From the NCBI RefSeq assembly GCF_015668515.1, contig NZ_JADPFO010000004.1, positions 62,001-126,000 on the forward strand: DNA of 64,000 nucleotides, given 5' to 3'. The DNA comes from Paraclostridium tenue (lineage in GTDB: Bacteria > Bacillota > Clostridia > Peptostreptococcales > Peptostreptococcaceae). How positions within the stretch are numbered: position 1 is the stretch's first letter; each line of letters opens with the position of its first letter. This document shows, in pieces, positions 32,493 through 42,646 of this stretch. A program made the translations under genes and the position numbers. Under the pieces are notes generated by a model. That model had not been told where the DNA came from, did no database searches, and worked only from the letters and a program-made list of their open reading frames with translations.

Positions 32493-34871
32493 TTATTTTA
32501 AAGTTACTATCGTAACTCCCATTCCACCTTCACCATATTGTCCAGTTCTTTGAGATTTTACATGTTTATGTCTTTTTAGCATTTCTGTAATTCCAGTTTT
32601 TAATACACCTGTCCCTATACCATGAATAACTGTTACATTTTCTAATCCAGCTAAACAAGCATCATCAAGGTATTTATCAACTTCTTCTCTTGCTTCTTCT
32701 AATGTCATTCCTCTTAAGTCCACTTCACTTTTGACTCTACCTGATTTGGATTTAATGACATTTCTGGTTGCTTTAGTAACTGTTGATTTTGCATCTTTCT
32801 TTGCCTTTTGTAATGATTTATATGGTAATGTCATTTTCATTATACCAATTTGAACTACAGCTTCTTTTTTCTTATTATCTGCAGATATTACTGAACCTTG
32901 TTGATTTAAAGTTATAACTTTTACTTCATCTCCAGGTTTTAAATCTTTAACTTCTTTTGATGCAGTTTTAGGAACTATCATGCTTTTAACACTTGGTTGT
33001 AATGCTCCCATAGAACTTGAAATTTCTTTTCTTAATTCCTCAATTTTTCTATTCTTTTCTTTAGACATACTTTCTTGTTCTAATCTTCTAAGTTCTTTTA
33101 TAACTAACTCAGTTTCTTCTTTAGCTTGTCTAGTAATTCTAAAAGCTTCTTGTCTTGCTTCTTCTAATAATCTTTCTCTTTGAATTGATATTTTGCTTAA
33201 TTTTTCATCATATTCTCCTTTTAGTGTTTGAATTTCTTTTCTAAGTCTTGTTGCTTCTTCTTTTTCTTCAACTGCTTCTACTCTAGATTTTTCTAAGCTA
33301 TGAATAACATCTTCAACAGCTATAGTATCCGTATCTATAAATTCTTTTGCTCTATTTATTACATATTCACTTAATCCTAATCTCTTTGATATAGCAAAAG
33401 CATTAGATTTTCCTGGAACACCTATAAATAATCTATATGTAGGTCTTAGATTTTCTAAATCAAACTCTACTGCTGCATTTTCTACACCATCTTTTGTAAG
33501 TGCATAGTGTTTTATTTCACTATAGTGTGTTGTTGCTATACATTTTGCTCCTGCCATATTTACATCTTCAAGTATAGCTATTGCAAGTCCGGCTCCTTCT
33601 ACAGGATCTGTTCCTGCTCCTAATTCATCAAATATAACTAATGAATCTTGCGTAACATCTTTTAATATTGATACTATATTAGTCATATGAGAAGAGAATG
33701 TAGATAAACTCTGTTCTATACTTTGTTCATCTCCTATATCTGCAAATACATTATCGAAAACTCCCATACTAGTTCCATAATCCGCTGGTATATGTAATCC
33801 ACTTTGTACCATAAGTGCAAATAATCCAACAGTTTTTATAGTTACAGTCTTACCCCCAGTATTAGGTCCAGTTATAACTAATGTATGAAATTCTTCACCT
33901 AAACGTATATCATTTCCTACTACAGAGCTAGCATTTAATAATGGGTGTCTACCATTTTTTATATTTATATACTTTTCTTTATTTAATTTTGGCTCTACAC
34001 CTTTTAGTTGTATAGATAACTTACCTTTTGCAAAAGCAAAATCTATTTTTCCTAAAATTTCTTGGTTACTTAATAAATCATCACTTATATCTCCCACAAG
34101 AGATGATAGCTCACTTAGTATTCTTTCTATTTCTTCTTTTTCCTTTAATCTAAGTTGTCTAAGCTCATTGTTCATTTCTACTATACTCATAGGTTCTATA
34201 AACAAAGTAGCTCCTGATGATGATTGATCATGTACAATACCTGAAACTTGAGATCTATACTCAGCCTTTACTGGAATAACAAATCTATCTCCTCTTATTG
34301 ATATAATTGCATCTTGTAAATATTTTTGATATGTTGATGAACTTATTATCCCATTTAATTTAGATCTTATGGATTGATTTTTTTGTATAATTTTTCTTCT
34401 TAATCCTCTTAGTTCGCTTGAAGCATTATCTGATATTTCAACTTCACTAACTATAGAATTAAATATTTTATCTTCAATATCTCTATGTATATATAATGAA
34501 TTAGATAGAGATTGTATTATCGGATAATTAAAATCCTCTTCTTCAGATGATGATAAAGTATTATTTAAAATTCTAGCAACTCTAAGAGTATCAGCTATCA
34601 TTAGTAAACTTCCTGCATCTATAGAGGCTCCTACTTTAGTTCTTTTAACCTTATCTTCTATATCATATAAACCTTGTAAATTTACTCCGCCCTTTTTTAT
34701 AAGTATAGATTGTGCTTCACTAGTTTCTTCTAACATATATTTTACTTCTTCATAGTCAGAACTAGGCTCTAACTCATTGATATATCTTAATCCTAAAGAA
34801 GATGAAGCCTTTTCTTTTAGTAGTGCTATTATCTTATCAAATTCTAAAGCTTTTAATGATTTTTTATTCAT
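32493..34871 (-). CDS. mutS2: MutS2 endonuclease/ATPase
   Basis: A 792-residue MutS2. The ABC ATPase domain (TGPNTGGKTVTIKTVGL near residue 330, DELGAGTDPVEG, ATTHYSEIK) is followed by a long coiled coil (residues about 520-620) and a C-terminal Smr nuclease domain (SEVDLRGMTLEEA, VTVIHGIGTGVLK). It lacks the mismatch-binding domain of MutS. Family members suppress recombination or rescue collided ribosomes. The start follows GGAGGAAGC. Confidence 0.97.
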   Translation of the reverse strand: MNKKSLKALEFDKIIALLKEKASSSLGLRYINELEPSSDYEEVKYMLEETSEAQSILIKKGGVNLQGLYDIEDKVKRTKVGASIDAGSLLMIADTLRVARILNNTLSSSEEEDFNYPIIQSLSNSLYIHRDIEDKIFNSIVSEVEISDNASSELRGLRRKIIQKNQSIRSKLNGIISSSTYQKYLQDAIISIRGDRFVIPVKAEYRSQVSGIVHDQSSSGATLFIEPMSIVEMNNELRQLRLKEKEEIERILSELSSLVGDISDDLLSNQEILGKIDFAFAKGKLSIQLKGVEPKLNKEKYINIKNGRHPLLNASSVVGNDIRLGEEFHTLVITGPNTGGKTVTIKTVGLFALMVQSGLHIPADYGTSMGVFDNVFADIGDEQSIEQSLSTFSSHMTNIVSILKDVTQDSLVIFDELGAGTDPVEGAGLAIAILEDVNMAGAKCIATTHYSEIKHYALTKDGVENAAVEFDLENLRPTYRLFIGVPGKSNAFAISKRLGLSEYVINRAKEFIDTDTIAVEDVIHSLEKSRVEAVEEKEEATRLRKEIQTLKGEYDEKLSKISIQRERLLEEARQEAFRITRQAKEETELVIKELRRLEQESMSKEKNRKIEELRKEISSSMGALQPSVKSMIVPKTASKEVKDLKPGDEVKVITLNQQGSVISADNKKKEAVVQIGIMKMTLPYKSLQKAKKDAKSTVTKATRNVIKSKSGRVKSEVDLRGMTLEEAREEVDKYLDDACLAGLENVTVIHGIGTGVLKTGITEMLKRHKHVKSQRTGQYGEGGMGVTIVTLK

Positions 34872-35016
34872 GCTTCCTCCTTAAGTAAATTTTTTATATA
34901 AATTTTAAGTGTATTTTATGTAAATTTGTACTATACTATTTATATATTATACATAATCAATACTATTTTGTAATATAATTTAATCTAATTTAATTTTTAT
35001 TAAGGAGATGTTTTTT

Positions 35017-36465
35017 ATGAACAGAGTTTTAAATGATTTACAACCTAGTTTAGTTTTTAAGTATTTTGAAGAGATCTCTCAAATACCAAGAGGATCAAAA
35101 AATGAAAAAGGTATAAGTGATTACTTACGTAACTTTGGTGAAAGCTTAGGCTTAGAAACTATACAAGATGAGAGTTTAAATATAATAATCAGAAAGCCAG
35201 CAACTCCTGGATATGAAAATGCACCTGGTGTAGTACTTCAAGGTCACATGGATATGGTATGTGAAAAAAATAAAAGTACAAATCATGACTTTATGAAAGA
35301 CCCAATAAAACTAAGAATAGATGGAGATTATGTATATGCAACTGATACAACTTTAGGTGCTGACAATGGTATAGCTGTTGCTATGGGACTTGCAATACTT
35401 GCTTCTAATGATATAGCTCACCCTGCTTTAGAACTTCTTGTAACTGTAGATGAAGAAGCTGGAATGACTGGTGCTATGGCATTAGATGGAAGCTTAGTAA
35501 AAGGTAAATATATACTAAACTTAGATTCTGAAGAAGAAGGTTACCTTTTAGTAAGTTGTGCTGGTGGTGTAACTGCCCTATCAACTTTACCTGTTGAATT
35601 TGTAAAACCAGAAGCTAATAAAAAAGCTTATCTTTTAGAGATAAAAGGATTATTAGGTGGACACTCTGGTATGGATATAATAAAACAAAGAGGTAATGCT
35701 AATAAGATATTAGGAAGACTTTTAAATTTATTAAATGTTGATTTTGATATCGCTAAGGTTGAAGGCGGTTCAAAAAATAACGCTATCCCTCGTGAAGCCG
35801 ATTGTGTAATAATGGTTAATAACGATCAAATAGATGCATTTACAACTCAGTTAAAAGATATAACTAATATATTTAAACATGAATTAAGAACTTCTGACCC
35901 AGGACTTGAAATAGCATGTTCTGAAACTGCTACTCCTGAATTAATTCTTAATTCAGCTTCTAAAGATAAGGTTATAAAAATGCTTAATTTAATACCTAAT
36001 GGTATACAAACTATGAGCATGGATATAGAAAACTTAGTTGAAAGTTCAACTAACTTAGGGGTTCTTAGAACTACAGATTCTACAGTTACTTTTGAATGTG
36101 CAGTTAGAAGTTCTGTAAAATCTCTTAAAGAAGATATAACAGCTAGAATGGAACTTTTAGTAACTGAACTTGGCGGAAACCTTGAATTAATAAGTGACTA
36201 TCCAGCTTGGGAATATGCTAAAGATTCTAATTTAGAGAAAGTATGTATAGAAGCTTATAAAAACCTTACTGGAAAAGAACCTATAATAATGGCTTTACAT
36301 GCAGGTCTTGAGTGTGGTTTATTACTAGACAAAATACCTAATGCTGAAGCTATATCATTTGGACCTAATATGTATGATGTGCATACTCCAAATGAACATT
36401 TAAGTATATCTTCAACTGAAAATACTTGGAAATACTTATTAGAAGTATTAAAATCTATAAAATAA
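35017..36465 (+). CDS. pepD: Aminoacyl-histidine dipeptidase (PepD)
   Basis: The start is ATG 35017, nine bases after AAGGAG; an ATG at 35008 overlaps the site. The 482-residue M20 metallopeptidase has VVLQGHMDMVCEKN (zinc His), LGADNGIAVAMGLAI, VDEEAGMTGA (catalytic Glu and Zn ligand), LNLDSEEEG, GGHSGMDI and the C-terminal HAGLECG and DVHTPNEH. It cleaves Xaa-His and other dipeptides in the cytoplasm. It is one of few plus-strand genes and ends at a bidirectional terminator. Confidence 0.96.
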   Translation: MNRVLNDLQPSLVFKYFEEISQIPRGSKNEKGISDYLRNFGESLGLETIQDESLNIIIRKPATPGYENAPGVVLQGHMDMVCEKNKSTNHDFMKDPIKLRIDGDYVYATDTTLGADNGIAVAMGLAILASNDIAHPALELLVTVDEEAGMTGAMALDGSLVKGKYILNLDSEEEGYLLVSCAGGVTALSTLPVEFVKPEANKKAYLLEIKGLLGGHSGMDIIKQRGNANKILGRLLNLLNVDFDIAKVEGGSKNNAIPREADCVIMVNNDQIDAFTTQLKDITNIFKHELRTSDPGLEIACSETATPELILNSASKDKVIKMLNLIPNGIQTMSMDIENLVESSTNLGVLRTTDSTVTFECAVRSSVKSLKEDITARMELLVTELGGNLELISDYPAWEYAKDSNLEKVCIEAYKNLTGKEPIIMALHAGLECGLLLDKIPNAEAISFGPNMYDVHTPNEHLSISSTENTWKYLLEVLKSIK

Positions 36466-36471
36466 TAAATA

Positions 36472-36499
36472 AAAAACTCCTCTAATCAGAGGAGTTTTT
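36472..36499. terminator. Bidirectional terminator between pepD and mprF
   Basis: AAAAACTCCTCT-AATC-AGAGGAGTTTTT is a perfect 12-bp stem flanked by A and T runs, placed between convergent genes. Confidence 0.92.
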
Positions 36500-36501
36500 A
36501 T

Positions 36502-39036
36502 TTACTTTATTTTATCTATTGGTTTTTCAGCTACTATTATGATTTGTAAAGCTGTTGTAAGTATAGATGTTTTCTTTCTATATGCCATATACTTACCTTC
36601 CCATATATCACAATATTTTTCTTTAAATCTCTTTAATCCTTTAAAAGAATAAAAGTTTTGTCCATGTGAATATATCTGTGATGCTACTTTTTCTGATAAG
36701 AATGAGTATTTAGATCTACCTACATTAGATAATGGTGCCATACCCATATTAAATCTAGAATAACCCTCTTCTTGACCCCATTTAAACAGATTTACAAATA
36801 TAAAATCCATTATACCGTTACAAGTGTCATGAGAGAATCTCATTAAATCTATAGATAGTGTCTTTTTATTATCGTACATAGGCATTAAGTTACTAAAACC
36901 TTTTATTTCATTATCTTTATTCTTAACTATAGCAATAGGCTGTCTACTTAAATATTCTTTATCAAAAAAGCCTATATAAAATCCCTTTTCTTGCCTACCT
37001 GATAGCCATTCATCTGAAACTGATTTTAGCTCATTTAAAAACTCATCTGTAAAAGGTGGTTTTACAATCTCAAAGCTATAACCTTCTTTTTCTACTCTAG
37101 ATAGTGCATTTCTTACACTTTTCATTTTTCTTCCTTCTAAAGTAAACTTCGTTAAATCTACTAAAGCATCTTCTCCTAGCTTTAAGAATTCATATCCTGT
37201 TTCATGTAAATTTGGCATCATAGTTTTATCTATTGCACAAAATACTGGAACATATCCATACTTATCAGCTAAATTATAAAATTCTTGTATAGTTTCAAAT
37301 ATTTTTTCTTTATTACCTACAGGATTTCCAAGTATTACAATTTTATCTGCCGATATTTGATATTGTAATAATACATCTTTAGATTCATTTATATATACAT
37401 ATTTATCATGTAAATATACATAATGTATTACTGGTGATCCACCAAACTTCTCGATTATTTCTTTAACCTGATCTTCACATTCTTCTAACTTCTTGCGAGG
37501 AAAATCATTATCGTTATTTATTTTATATAATATCCATATTAAAAATATAGCTATTATAAATCCACTTATACTAAATCCTAATAATGATGCTCCATAATGT
37601 TTAATAGATTGAATTTTATAGTTAGCAATAGGAAGTTTTCCTATTTTACCACTTAAATTCGCATATACTGTGTATATATATAAAATTTGGAAAGATAGTA
37701 ACAAGATTATATCCTGTAAAAATACTCCCCATCTCATTACAAAACTTTCTCGATAGAATTGTTTTTTACTAACCCATATAAGTATTGCAACTATGACTAG
37801 ATATATACTTCTATAGTAATTAGGATCTATAACTAAAGTTAATAATACAGCTCCAATTATTAATCCTAAAGTTATTTTGTATATTCCTTTTGACTTATAA
37901 CTCATTATTCTAGATATTGCTATTAATAAAAATCCTATTATTATAGATATTCTCTGTGGAATATGAACTATAGAAAAATACGAAAATTTATTTACAATAT
38001 TAAATTTTCTAGCTAAGTCTGGAGTTGCTTCTGATATTAATAAAGTTACTCCTGATATTAAAACTAGTAACATAATACCTATATGTGCAATCTTAGATAA
38101 GATTGTTGTTATTATATCTTTTACATCTTCATCTAGATTTATAAAGTATTCTTGTCCATATAATATCAGCCCTATAGCCAATGGTATTATATAGTAAGAC
38201 ACACGATATAAAAATATTGCTAGTAATACTTTCTCAGATGAGATATTTAAAGCTTGTAAACCTAATAAAAGAGTTATATCAAATGAACCTATTCCCCCAG
38301 GTGCCATACTTACAATAGCTGCCACTATCGCTACTACAAATATAGGCAAGAATTTAGAAATTGGAACTGGTTCTCCTAAAATCCTCATTATACTATAAAT
38401 TAAGAATATAGTAGTAGCCCACTCTAAAGCTGATATAATCATTATTTTAACAGCATCTATTAAATCTACTTTTTCTTCTTGAGTTGATTTAACATATTTA
38501 ACTACTAAATATATTGATAAAATAGGAAAATAAGTACTTATTAAGACTGTCATTATACTTACAAACTCATTTATTCTTAAACTACTAAAATTTGTTATTA
38601 CATAAACAAAACAAACCATAGAAAACCCTGTTAAGTTTAATGCTACTATTTTAGATATCTCTTTTACTAATAGCTTCGTATCTTTAACATGGTCTTTATA
38701 GAAATTAGTTTTTAAAGCTATAGCTGTACTACCTCCAAATCCAGCTATACTAGCTATAGAACTCGCTATCCATGAGTATTTATATAGTTTAATATTACTT
38801 AATTTTATTCCAACCCTTTTTTTAAGTATAAAATCATAAAAACTTAATGGTAGATAAGAAACCATACCTAAAATAGCTATAATTAGCATATTCCATATAG
38901 TTAATTTATCTGCATATCTTTTAAATACTTCAATATCAAAAGATGTAAATATATTTTTAAATTCTTTCATTACTATAATGAAAATTGCTAAGGCAAAAAT
39001 TATTTTTATCCATTTTAGCAATTTATGCTTATTCAT
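36502..39036 (-). CDS. mprF: Phosphatidylglycerol lysyltransferase/flippase (MprF)
   Basis: An 844-residue membrane protein. About 13-14 hydrophobic segments span residues 10-510 (flippase part, with VSMAPGGIGSFD). A cytosolic DUF2156 GNAT-like domain occupies about 535-840 (KMKSVRNALSRVEKEGYSF, GFSNLMPMYDNKKTLSIDLMR, FNMGMAPLS, YSFKGLKRFKEKY). MprF adds lysine or another amino acid from charged tRNA to phosphatidylglycerol and flips it outward, lowering sensitivity to cationic peptides. Residue specificity cannot be read here. Confidence 0.96.
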   Translation of the reverse strand: MNKHKLLKWIKIIFALAIFIIVMKEFKNIFTSFDIEVFKRYADKLTIWNMLIIAILGMVSYLPLSFYDFILKKRVGIKLSNIKLYKYSWIASSIASIAGFGGSTAIALKTNFYKDHVKDTKLLVKEISKIVALNLTGFSMVCFVYVITNFSSLRINEFVSIMTVLISTYFPILSIYLVVKYVKSTQEEKVDLIDAVKIMIISALEWATTIFLIYSIMRILGEPVPISKFLPIFVVAIVAAIVSMAPGGIGSFDITLLLGLQALNISSEKVLLAIFLYRVSYYIIPLAIGLILYGQEYFINLDEDVKDIITTILSKIAHIGIMLLVLISGVTLLISEATPDLARKFNIVNKFSYFSIVHIPQRISIIIGFLLIAISRIMSYKSKGIYKITLGLIIGAVLLTLVIDPNYYRSIYLVIVAILIWVSKKQFYRESFVMRWGVFLQDIILLLSFQILYIYTVYANLSGKIGKLPIANYKIQSIKHYGASLLGFSISGFIIAIFLIWILYKINNDNDFPRKKLEECEDQVKEIIEKFGGSPVIHYVYLHDKYVYINESKDVLLQYQISADKIVILGNPVGNKEKIFETIQEFYNLADKYGYVPVFCAIDKTMMPNLHETGYEFLKLGEDALVDLTKFTLEGRKMKSVRNALSRVEKEGYSFEIVKPPFTDEFLNELKSVSDEWLSGRQEKGFYIGFFDKEYLSRQPIAIVKNKDNEIKGFSNLMPMYDNKKTLSIDLMRFSHDTCNGIMDFIFVNLFKWGQEEGYSRFNMGMAPLSNVGRSKYSFLSEKVASQIYSHGQNFYSFKGLKRFKEKYCDIWEGKYMAYRKKTSILTTALQIIIVAEKPIDKIK

Positions 39037-39254
39037 TTAACAAATCCCTCCTTATAATTTTTCACCTAAAAACTATTTTTATACATTTTCATATATATTT
39101 TTACATTTTTTTACTTTCTCAATACCTTATATTATACCTTATTTTATATAATTCTATAAAATTTAATTTATAAAATCCACTTACATAATTGTAAGTTATA
39201 AATTATATGTACATCATTTTTTATATTTTACAAATTTCTACGTAAAACTATTCA
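39037..39254. other. AT-rich upstream region of mprF
   Basis: About 220 bp of very AT-rich DNA before mprF. It contains several TATAAT-like minus-strand hexamers (for example near 39135) but no convincing -35 partner, no ORF and no hairpin. Confidence 0.4.
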
Positions 39255-39257
39255 TTA

Positions 39258-39438
39258 ATTAAATAAAATAAAGCATAGAGAAAATTTAATACTCTATGCT
39301 TTGTTTTATTTACATTTTATGTATAAAAGCATTTTATTATTTATCTTTTTGTAAAATATTAAAATCTAATTAGTATATCTACATTAATTGTAAAAATAAT
39401 TTCTAAAGAAAATTAATATATAAATCTAAATTTTTTCT
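39258..39438 (-). ncRNA. Candidate small RNA upstream of mprF
   Basis: A minus-strand promoter (39445-39473) and a terminator hairpin (39270-39302, AAAGCATAGAG/CTCTATGCTTT with T-rich flank) frame about 180 nt without an ORF longer than a dozen codons. The U32 peptidase gene upstream already has its own terminator at 39508-39547, so this second terminator needs another transcript. The palindrome TTTCTAAAGAAA occurs at the predicted start point (39434-39445) and again at 39400-39411. Confidence 0.45.
39270..39302. terminator. Hairpin terminator ending the candidate small RNA
   Basis: Plus-strand AAAGCATAGAG ... CTCTATGCTTT with an 11-base AT loop. T-rich DNA follows on both strands, so direction is not fixed by sequence. 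Confidence 0.7.
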
Positions 39439-39444
39439 AAAGAA

Positions 39445-39473
39445 ATTATATGATATTTATTTCATTTTTTCAA
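39445..39473 (-). promoter_or_regulatory. Predicted promoter of the candidate small RNA upstream of mprF
   Basis: Minus-strand TTGAAA (39473-39468) and TATAAT (39450-39445) with a 17-bp spacer. Confidence 0.6.
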
Positions 39474-39507
39474 GTTTACTATATTTAATAAAGTAATTAC
39501 AAAAAAA

Positions 39508-39547
39508 TATAGTATATAAGCATAATTTTTTAAGCTTATATACTATA
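39508..39547 (-). terminator. Terminator of the U32 peptidase gene
   Basis: Minus-strand TATAGTATATAAGC / GCTTATATACTATA stem followed by TTTTTTT (39507-39501), 12 bp after the gene's stop codon. Confidence 0.85.
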
Positions 39548-39558
39548 TTAATTATAAT

Positions 39559-41967
39559 TTATTCAACACCTTTATAGTAGTGCCCAGTTGTAGTACCTAC
39601 CTTATCTAAATTATTAAATAACTTTCTAGACTTACTTCCCATAATAAAATTATTTTCTATAGTTTCTAGATATGCTTCTATTATATTTTCTATTTGATCG
39701 TTATCTTCAAGTGTGAAATCTAATCTAAATATGTTTATATATGAATTTTTTAGTTCATTTAAATCTTCTAACATACATATAGGTTTTGAATTATATATAC
39801 TTGTCCTACAGAATATATCTTGTGATAATCTATATATCTCATCTTTAGAATCTTTTAATGCATACATACTCTTATTACATATAGCACATCTTTTATCTTT
39901 TTTACAATTTCTAACTAAAACTCCCATAGGACAGTATTCACTAATCATAAGAGGAGTATATCCATAAACAATGCTTTCTATATCGATATCTGTGTATCTT
40001 AACATATCTTTAATTTCTGTTAAGTTTAGCTCTTGAGAAATACACACTGTCTTTGCACCTTCAGATTTATAATGATTTATTGTTTCACTATTAAATGAAT
40101 TTAAATAAGTATCTATATATAATTCATTTTCTTTAAATAAACTAACGCAACCTAAATTTTCTGCTTGTACTGATAATTTGCTATCATTTTTTAATTTATC
40201 TAAAATTTTGTAATCTTTATTTCTAAGTATTCTTGGTGGCGAATATATTATTTTTACTTTACTATTAGAAATTTCAATAGCTTCATCTAAAGTATTTATA
40301 TCTTCATAATAAACTGTATCTATATCATATTTTAATACAGATTTTAATTGATCTATATTTTTAACTTTTACTCTAAGCTTTATATCTTTGTCTCTAATTA
40401 CAGATTTAGGAGTATATATTAGAGTTTGATTTTTATAAACTCTTTTCTTTATAGATATTCTTTCATTACTCAATTTATCTATAGCATCTCTTCTTAATTG
40501 ATTAAGTATACTTATAGGTAAACTTATATTTTCATCAATATCTACTTCTATATCATTTATAAAATATGGTGTATTACCTAATTTGCTTATTTGAGATATT
40601 ACTTTTTCTTTGCCTAAAGACACTTTTATAGCTTTTTCTACAACTTTATCTGATCTAACTGATATAATGTTCCCATTTTTATCTTTTAAACTTAACAATG
40701 GCATTTCACCAAGTTTTAACTCTATTTTAGCATCTACAGGTATCTTTATATTTTCAATATCTTCTTCGAAAGTCTTTTTAACTGTATTTAAAAGATCACT
40801 ATCTGATGTTTTATATACTATTTGACCTCTTTTTGCATCACCTATAAAATCTAATTCTATAAGTTCTCCTCTTTCTCCCCTGTCGCTAATTTGGTTATTA
40901 GCTTTTATAATTCTTCCTATAGTACCTCCACCTAAGTTTATTCCATCACCTTTTTTAAGTGTATTTTCTAACATTATCTTAAGTCTTTTAGCTTTTCTAT
41001 TATAATCCAATACTTTTCCAATATAAAGCCCTACATTATTAGGTCTATTTGAGTTCATTACATCTTCTCCAACTTCACCTAATAAATATCCTTTAGTAAA
41101 CTTTCTATTAAATATAGTATATAAATTATTCATTGTATCATTAGATACATTTACTTTATTTTTATTTATATATTCATCTATCGTCTGTCTATAACTGCTT
41201 ATAACTGTAGCTACATATTCAGGTCTTTTCATTCTTCCTTCAATTTTAAGAGAATGTACGCCTGCATCAATTATTCTATCTATCTCTTCTATTGTATTTA
41301 AATCTCTAGGGCTTAATAAATAATCACCTTCTGTATTTATAGTTTGTCCTGAGTTTATATCTATTAATTCATACTTTTGTCTACATGGCTGTGCACATCT
41401 ACCTCTATTACCTGATCTATTTCCAATCATACTACTCATTAAACATTGCCCTGAATAGCATACACATAGCGCTCCATGAACAAATATTTCAATATCAACA
41501 TCAGAGTTTTTGCATATATATTCTATTTCATCAATATTAAGTTCCCTTGCTAAAACTACTCTATCAAATCCAAGGTTTTGAAGATATAAAGTGTCTTCAA
41601 GAGAATGTGCTACCATTTGAGTACTTGCATGTAATTCAAAATCAGGAAGCATAGATTTTATTAACTTTGCCATTCCTATATCTTGAAGTATAACTGCATC
41701 AATATCTATATCATATAGATATTTTATATATTCTAAAAAATCTTCTATTTCATTTTGTTTTATAAGTGTATTTGCTGTTACAAATACTCTTACATCTCTT
41801 ATATGAGCATATCTAACAGCTTCTTTTAACTCTTCTCTGTCAAAGTTATTAGCAGAGGCTCTAGCACTAAATTCTTTTCCACCTAGGTAAACTGCATTTG
41901 CTCCATTTTGTACTGCAGCTTTTAATGCATCAAAACTACCTACAGGTGCTAGTAATTCTGTATTCAT
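39559..41967 (-). CDS. Peptidase U32 family protein with DUF3656-like C-terminal part
   Basis: An 802-residue protein. The N-terminal U32 domain has ELLAPVGSFDALKAAVQNGANAVYLGG and ICVHGALCVCYSGQCLMSS...GNRGRCAQPCRQKY (spelled IFVHGALCVCYSGQC here), the signature and cysteines of the family. Long members of this group (YegQ/RlhA-like) act in 23S rRNA hydroxylation rather than proteolysis, and others are collagenase-like. The C-terminus has a second cysteine set (CKKDKRCAICNKSMYALKDSKDEIYRL). Iron-sulfur binding is likely. Function in this organism is not determined. Confidence 0.9.
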   Translation of the reverse strand: MNTELLAPVGSFDALKAAVQNGANAVYLGGKEFSARASANNFDREELKEAVRYAHIRDVRVFVTANTLIKQNEIEDFLEYIKYLYDIDIDAVILQDIGMAKLIKSMLPDFELHASTQMVAHSLEDTLYLQNLGFDRVVLARELNIDEIEYICKNSDVDIEIFVHGALCVCYSGQCLMSSMIGNRSGNRGRCAQPCRQKYELIDINSGQTINTEGDYLLSPRDLNTIEEIDRIIDAGVHSLKIEGRMKRPEYVATVISSYRQTIDEYINKNKVNVSNDTMNNLYTIFNRKFTKGYLLGEVGEDVMNSNRPNNVGLYIGKVLDYNRKAKRLKIMLENTLKKGDGINLGGGTIGRIIKANNQISDRGERGELIELDFIGDAKRGQIVYKTSDSDLLNTVKKTFEEDIENIKIPVDAKIELKLGEMPLLSLKDKNGNIISVRSDKVVEKAIKVSLGKEKVISQISKLGNTPYFINDIEVDIDENISLPISILNQLRRDAIDKLSNERISIKKRVYKNQTLIYTPKSVIRDKDIKLRVKVKNIDQLKSVLKYDIDTVYYEDINTLDEAIEISNSKVKIIYSPPRILRNKDYKILDKLKNDSKLSVQAENLGCVSLFKENELYIDTYLNSFNSETINHYKSEGAKTVCISQELNLTEIKDMLRYTDIDIESIVYGYTPLMISEYCPMGVLVRNCKKDKRCAICNKSMYALKDSKDEIYRLSQDIFCRTSIYNSKPICMLEDLNELKNSYINIFRLDFTLEDNDQIENIIEAYLETIENNFIMGSKSRKLFNNLDKVGTTTGHYYKGVE

Positions 41968-41994
41968 AACTACCTCCTTAAGTCATTAAAAACT

Positions 41995-42026
41995 AAAACC
42001 TTCAGGTTAGTTTTCCTGAAGGTTTT
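41995..42026 (-). terminator. Terminator of the pheS-pheT-zapA operon
   Basis: AAAACCTTCAGG / CCTGAAGGTTTT with an 8-base loop, 13 bp after zapA. T-runs follow on both sides, but only the minus-strand operon ends here. Confidence 0.9.
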
Positions 42027-42039
42027 TTAAAGTATTCTA

Positions 42040-42618
42040 TTATTTTAATAATTTACCAGAAGCTTTTATATAATTTAACTCTTGTTCTAACTCAATATTT
42101 TTTAATTGTAAGTCATATAATTTATTTTGAAAATCTGATGCTAGCTTTTCAGCTATTTCAGTTTTTTCATTTGCTTCAGCTAAACTATTTTTAAGTTCCT
42201 CTATTTCTTTTTTCAGAGGATTCATTTCTTCTAAGTCATTTGATTTATTTTCTAGTTCTGACTTTAAAGAATCTATCTCAGTTTGTTTTGTTCCAAGTTC
42301 TTCAACCTTTTTATTAAGTTCTAACTTTAATTTTCTCATCTCTAGTTGAACTTCTTGGTTAGGCTTTTCTGCTTTTTTAACTAACTCTTCATTTTCTTTA
42401 GTTAACTTATCATTTTCTTCTGAGCATTCAAATAATAAGTCTGTAACAGTTAAAGCTGATAATATGGCTACTTGAGATGTACTAAGTAATGAATTTGATT
42501 CTGAAATTCTAGTCATTTCTTCATCTACATAGTGAGCTATTTTTATCATATAATCTTTAGATTTCTCAGACACCATAGGATATTCAGATCCATGTATCTT
42601 TACTGTAACTTTATTCAT
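42040..42618 (-). CDS. zapA: ZapA-like cell division protein with extended coiled coil
   Basis: A 192-residue protein. Residues 1-75 are the ZapA domain (MNKVTVKIHGSEYPMVSEKS, YMIKIAHYVDEEM, STSQVAILSALTVTDLLFE), which binds FtsZ. Residues 80-185 form a long charged coiled coil, about twice the length of typical ZapA (about 90-140 residues in firmicutes). It is third in the phe operon, 28 bp after pheT. The ribosome binding region AAATGTAGGGGGGG is exactly complementary to a candidate small RNA at 30098-30111. Confidence 0.88.
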   Translation of the reverse strand: MNKVTVKIHGSEYPMVSEKSKDYMIKIAHYVDEEMTRISESNSLLSTSQVAILSALTVTDLLFECSEENDKLTKENEELVKKAEKPNQEVQLEMRKLKLELNKKVEELGTKQTEIDSLKSELENKSNDLEEMNPLKKEIEELKNSLAEANEKTEIAEKLASDFQNKLYDLQLKNIELEQELNYIKASGKLLK

Positions 42619-42646
42619 CCTAACCCCCCCTACATTTGTTACGTAA

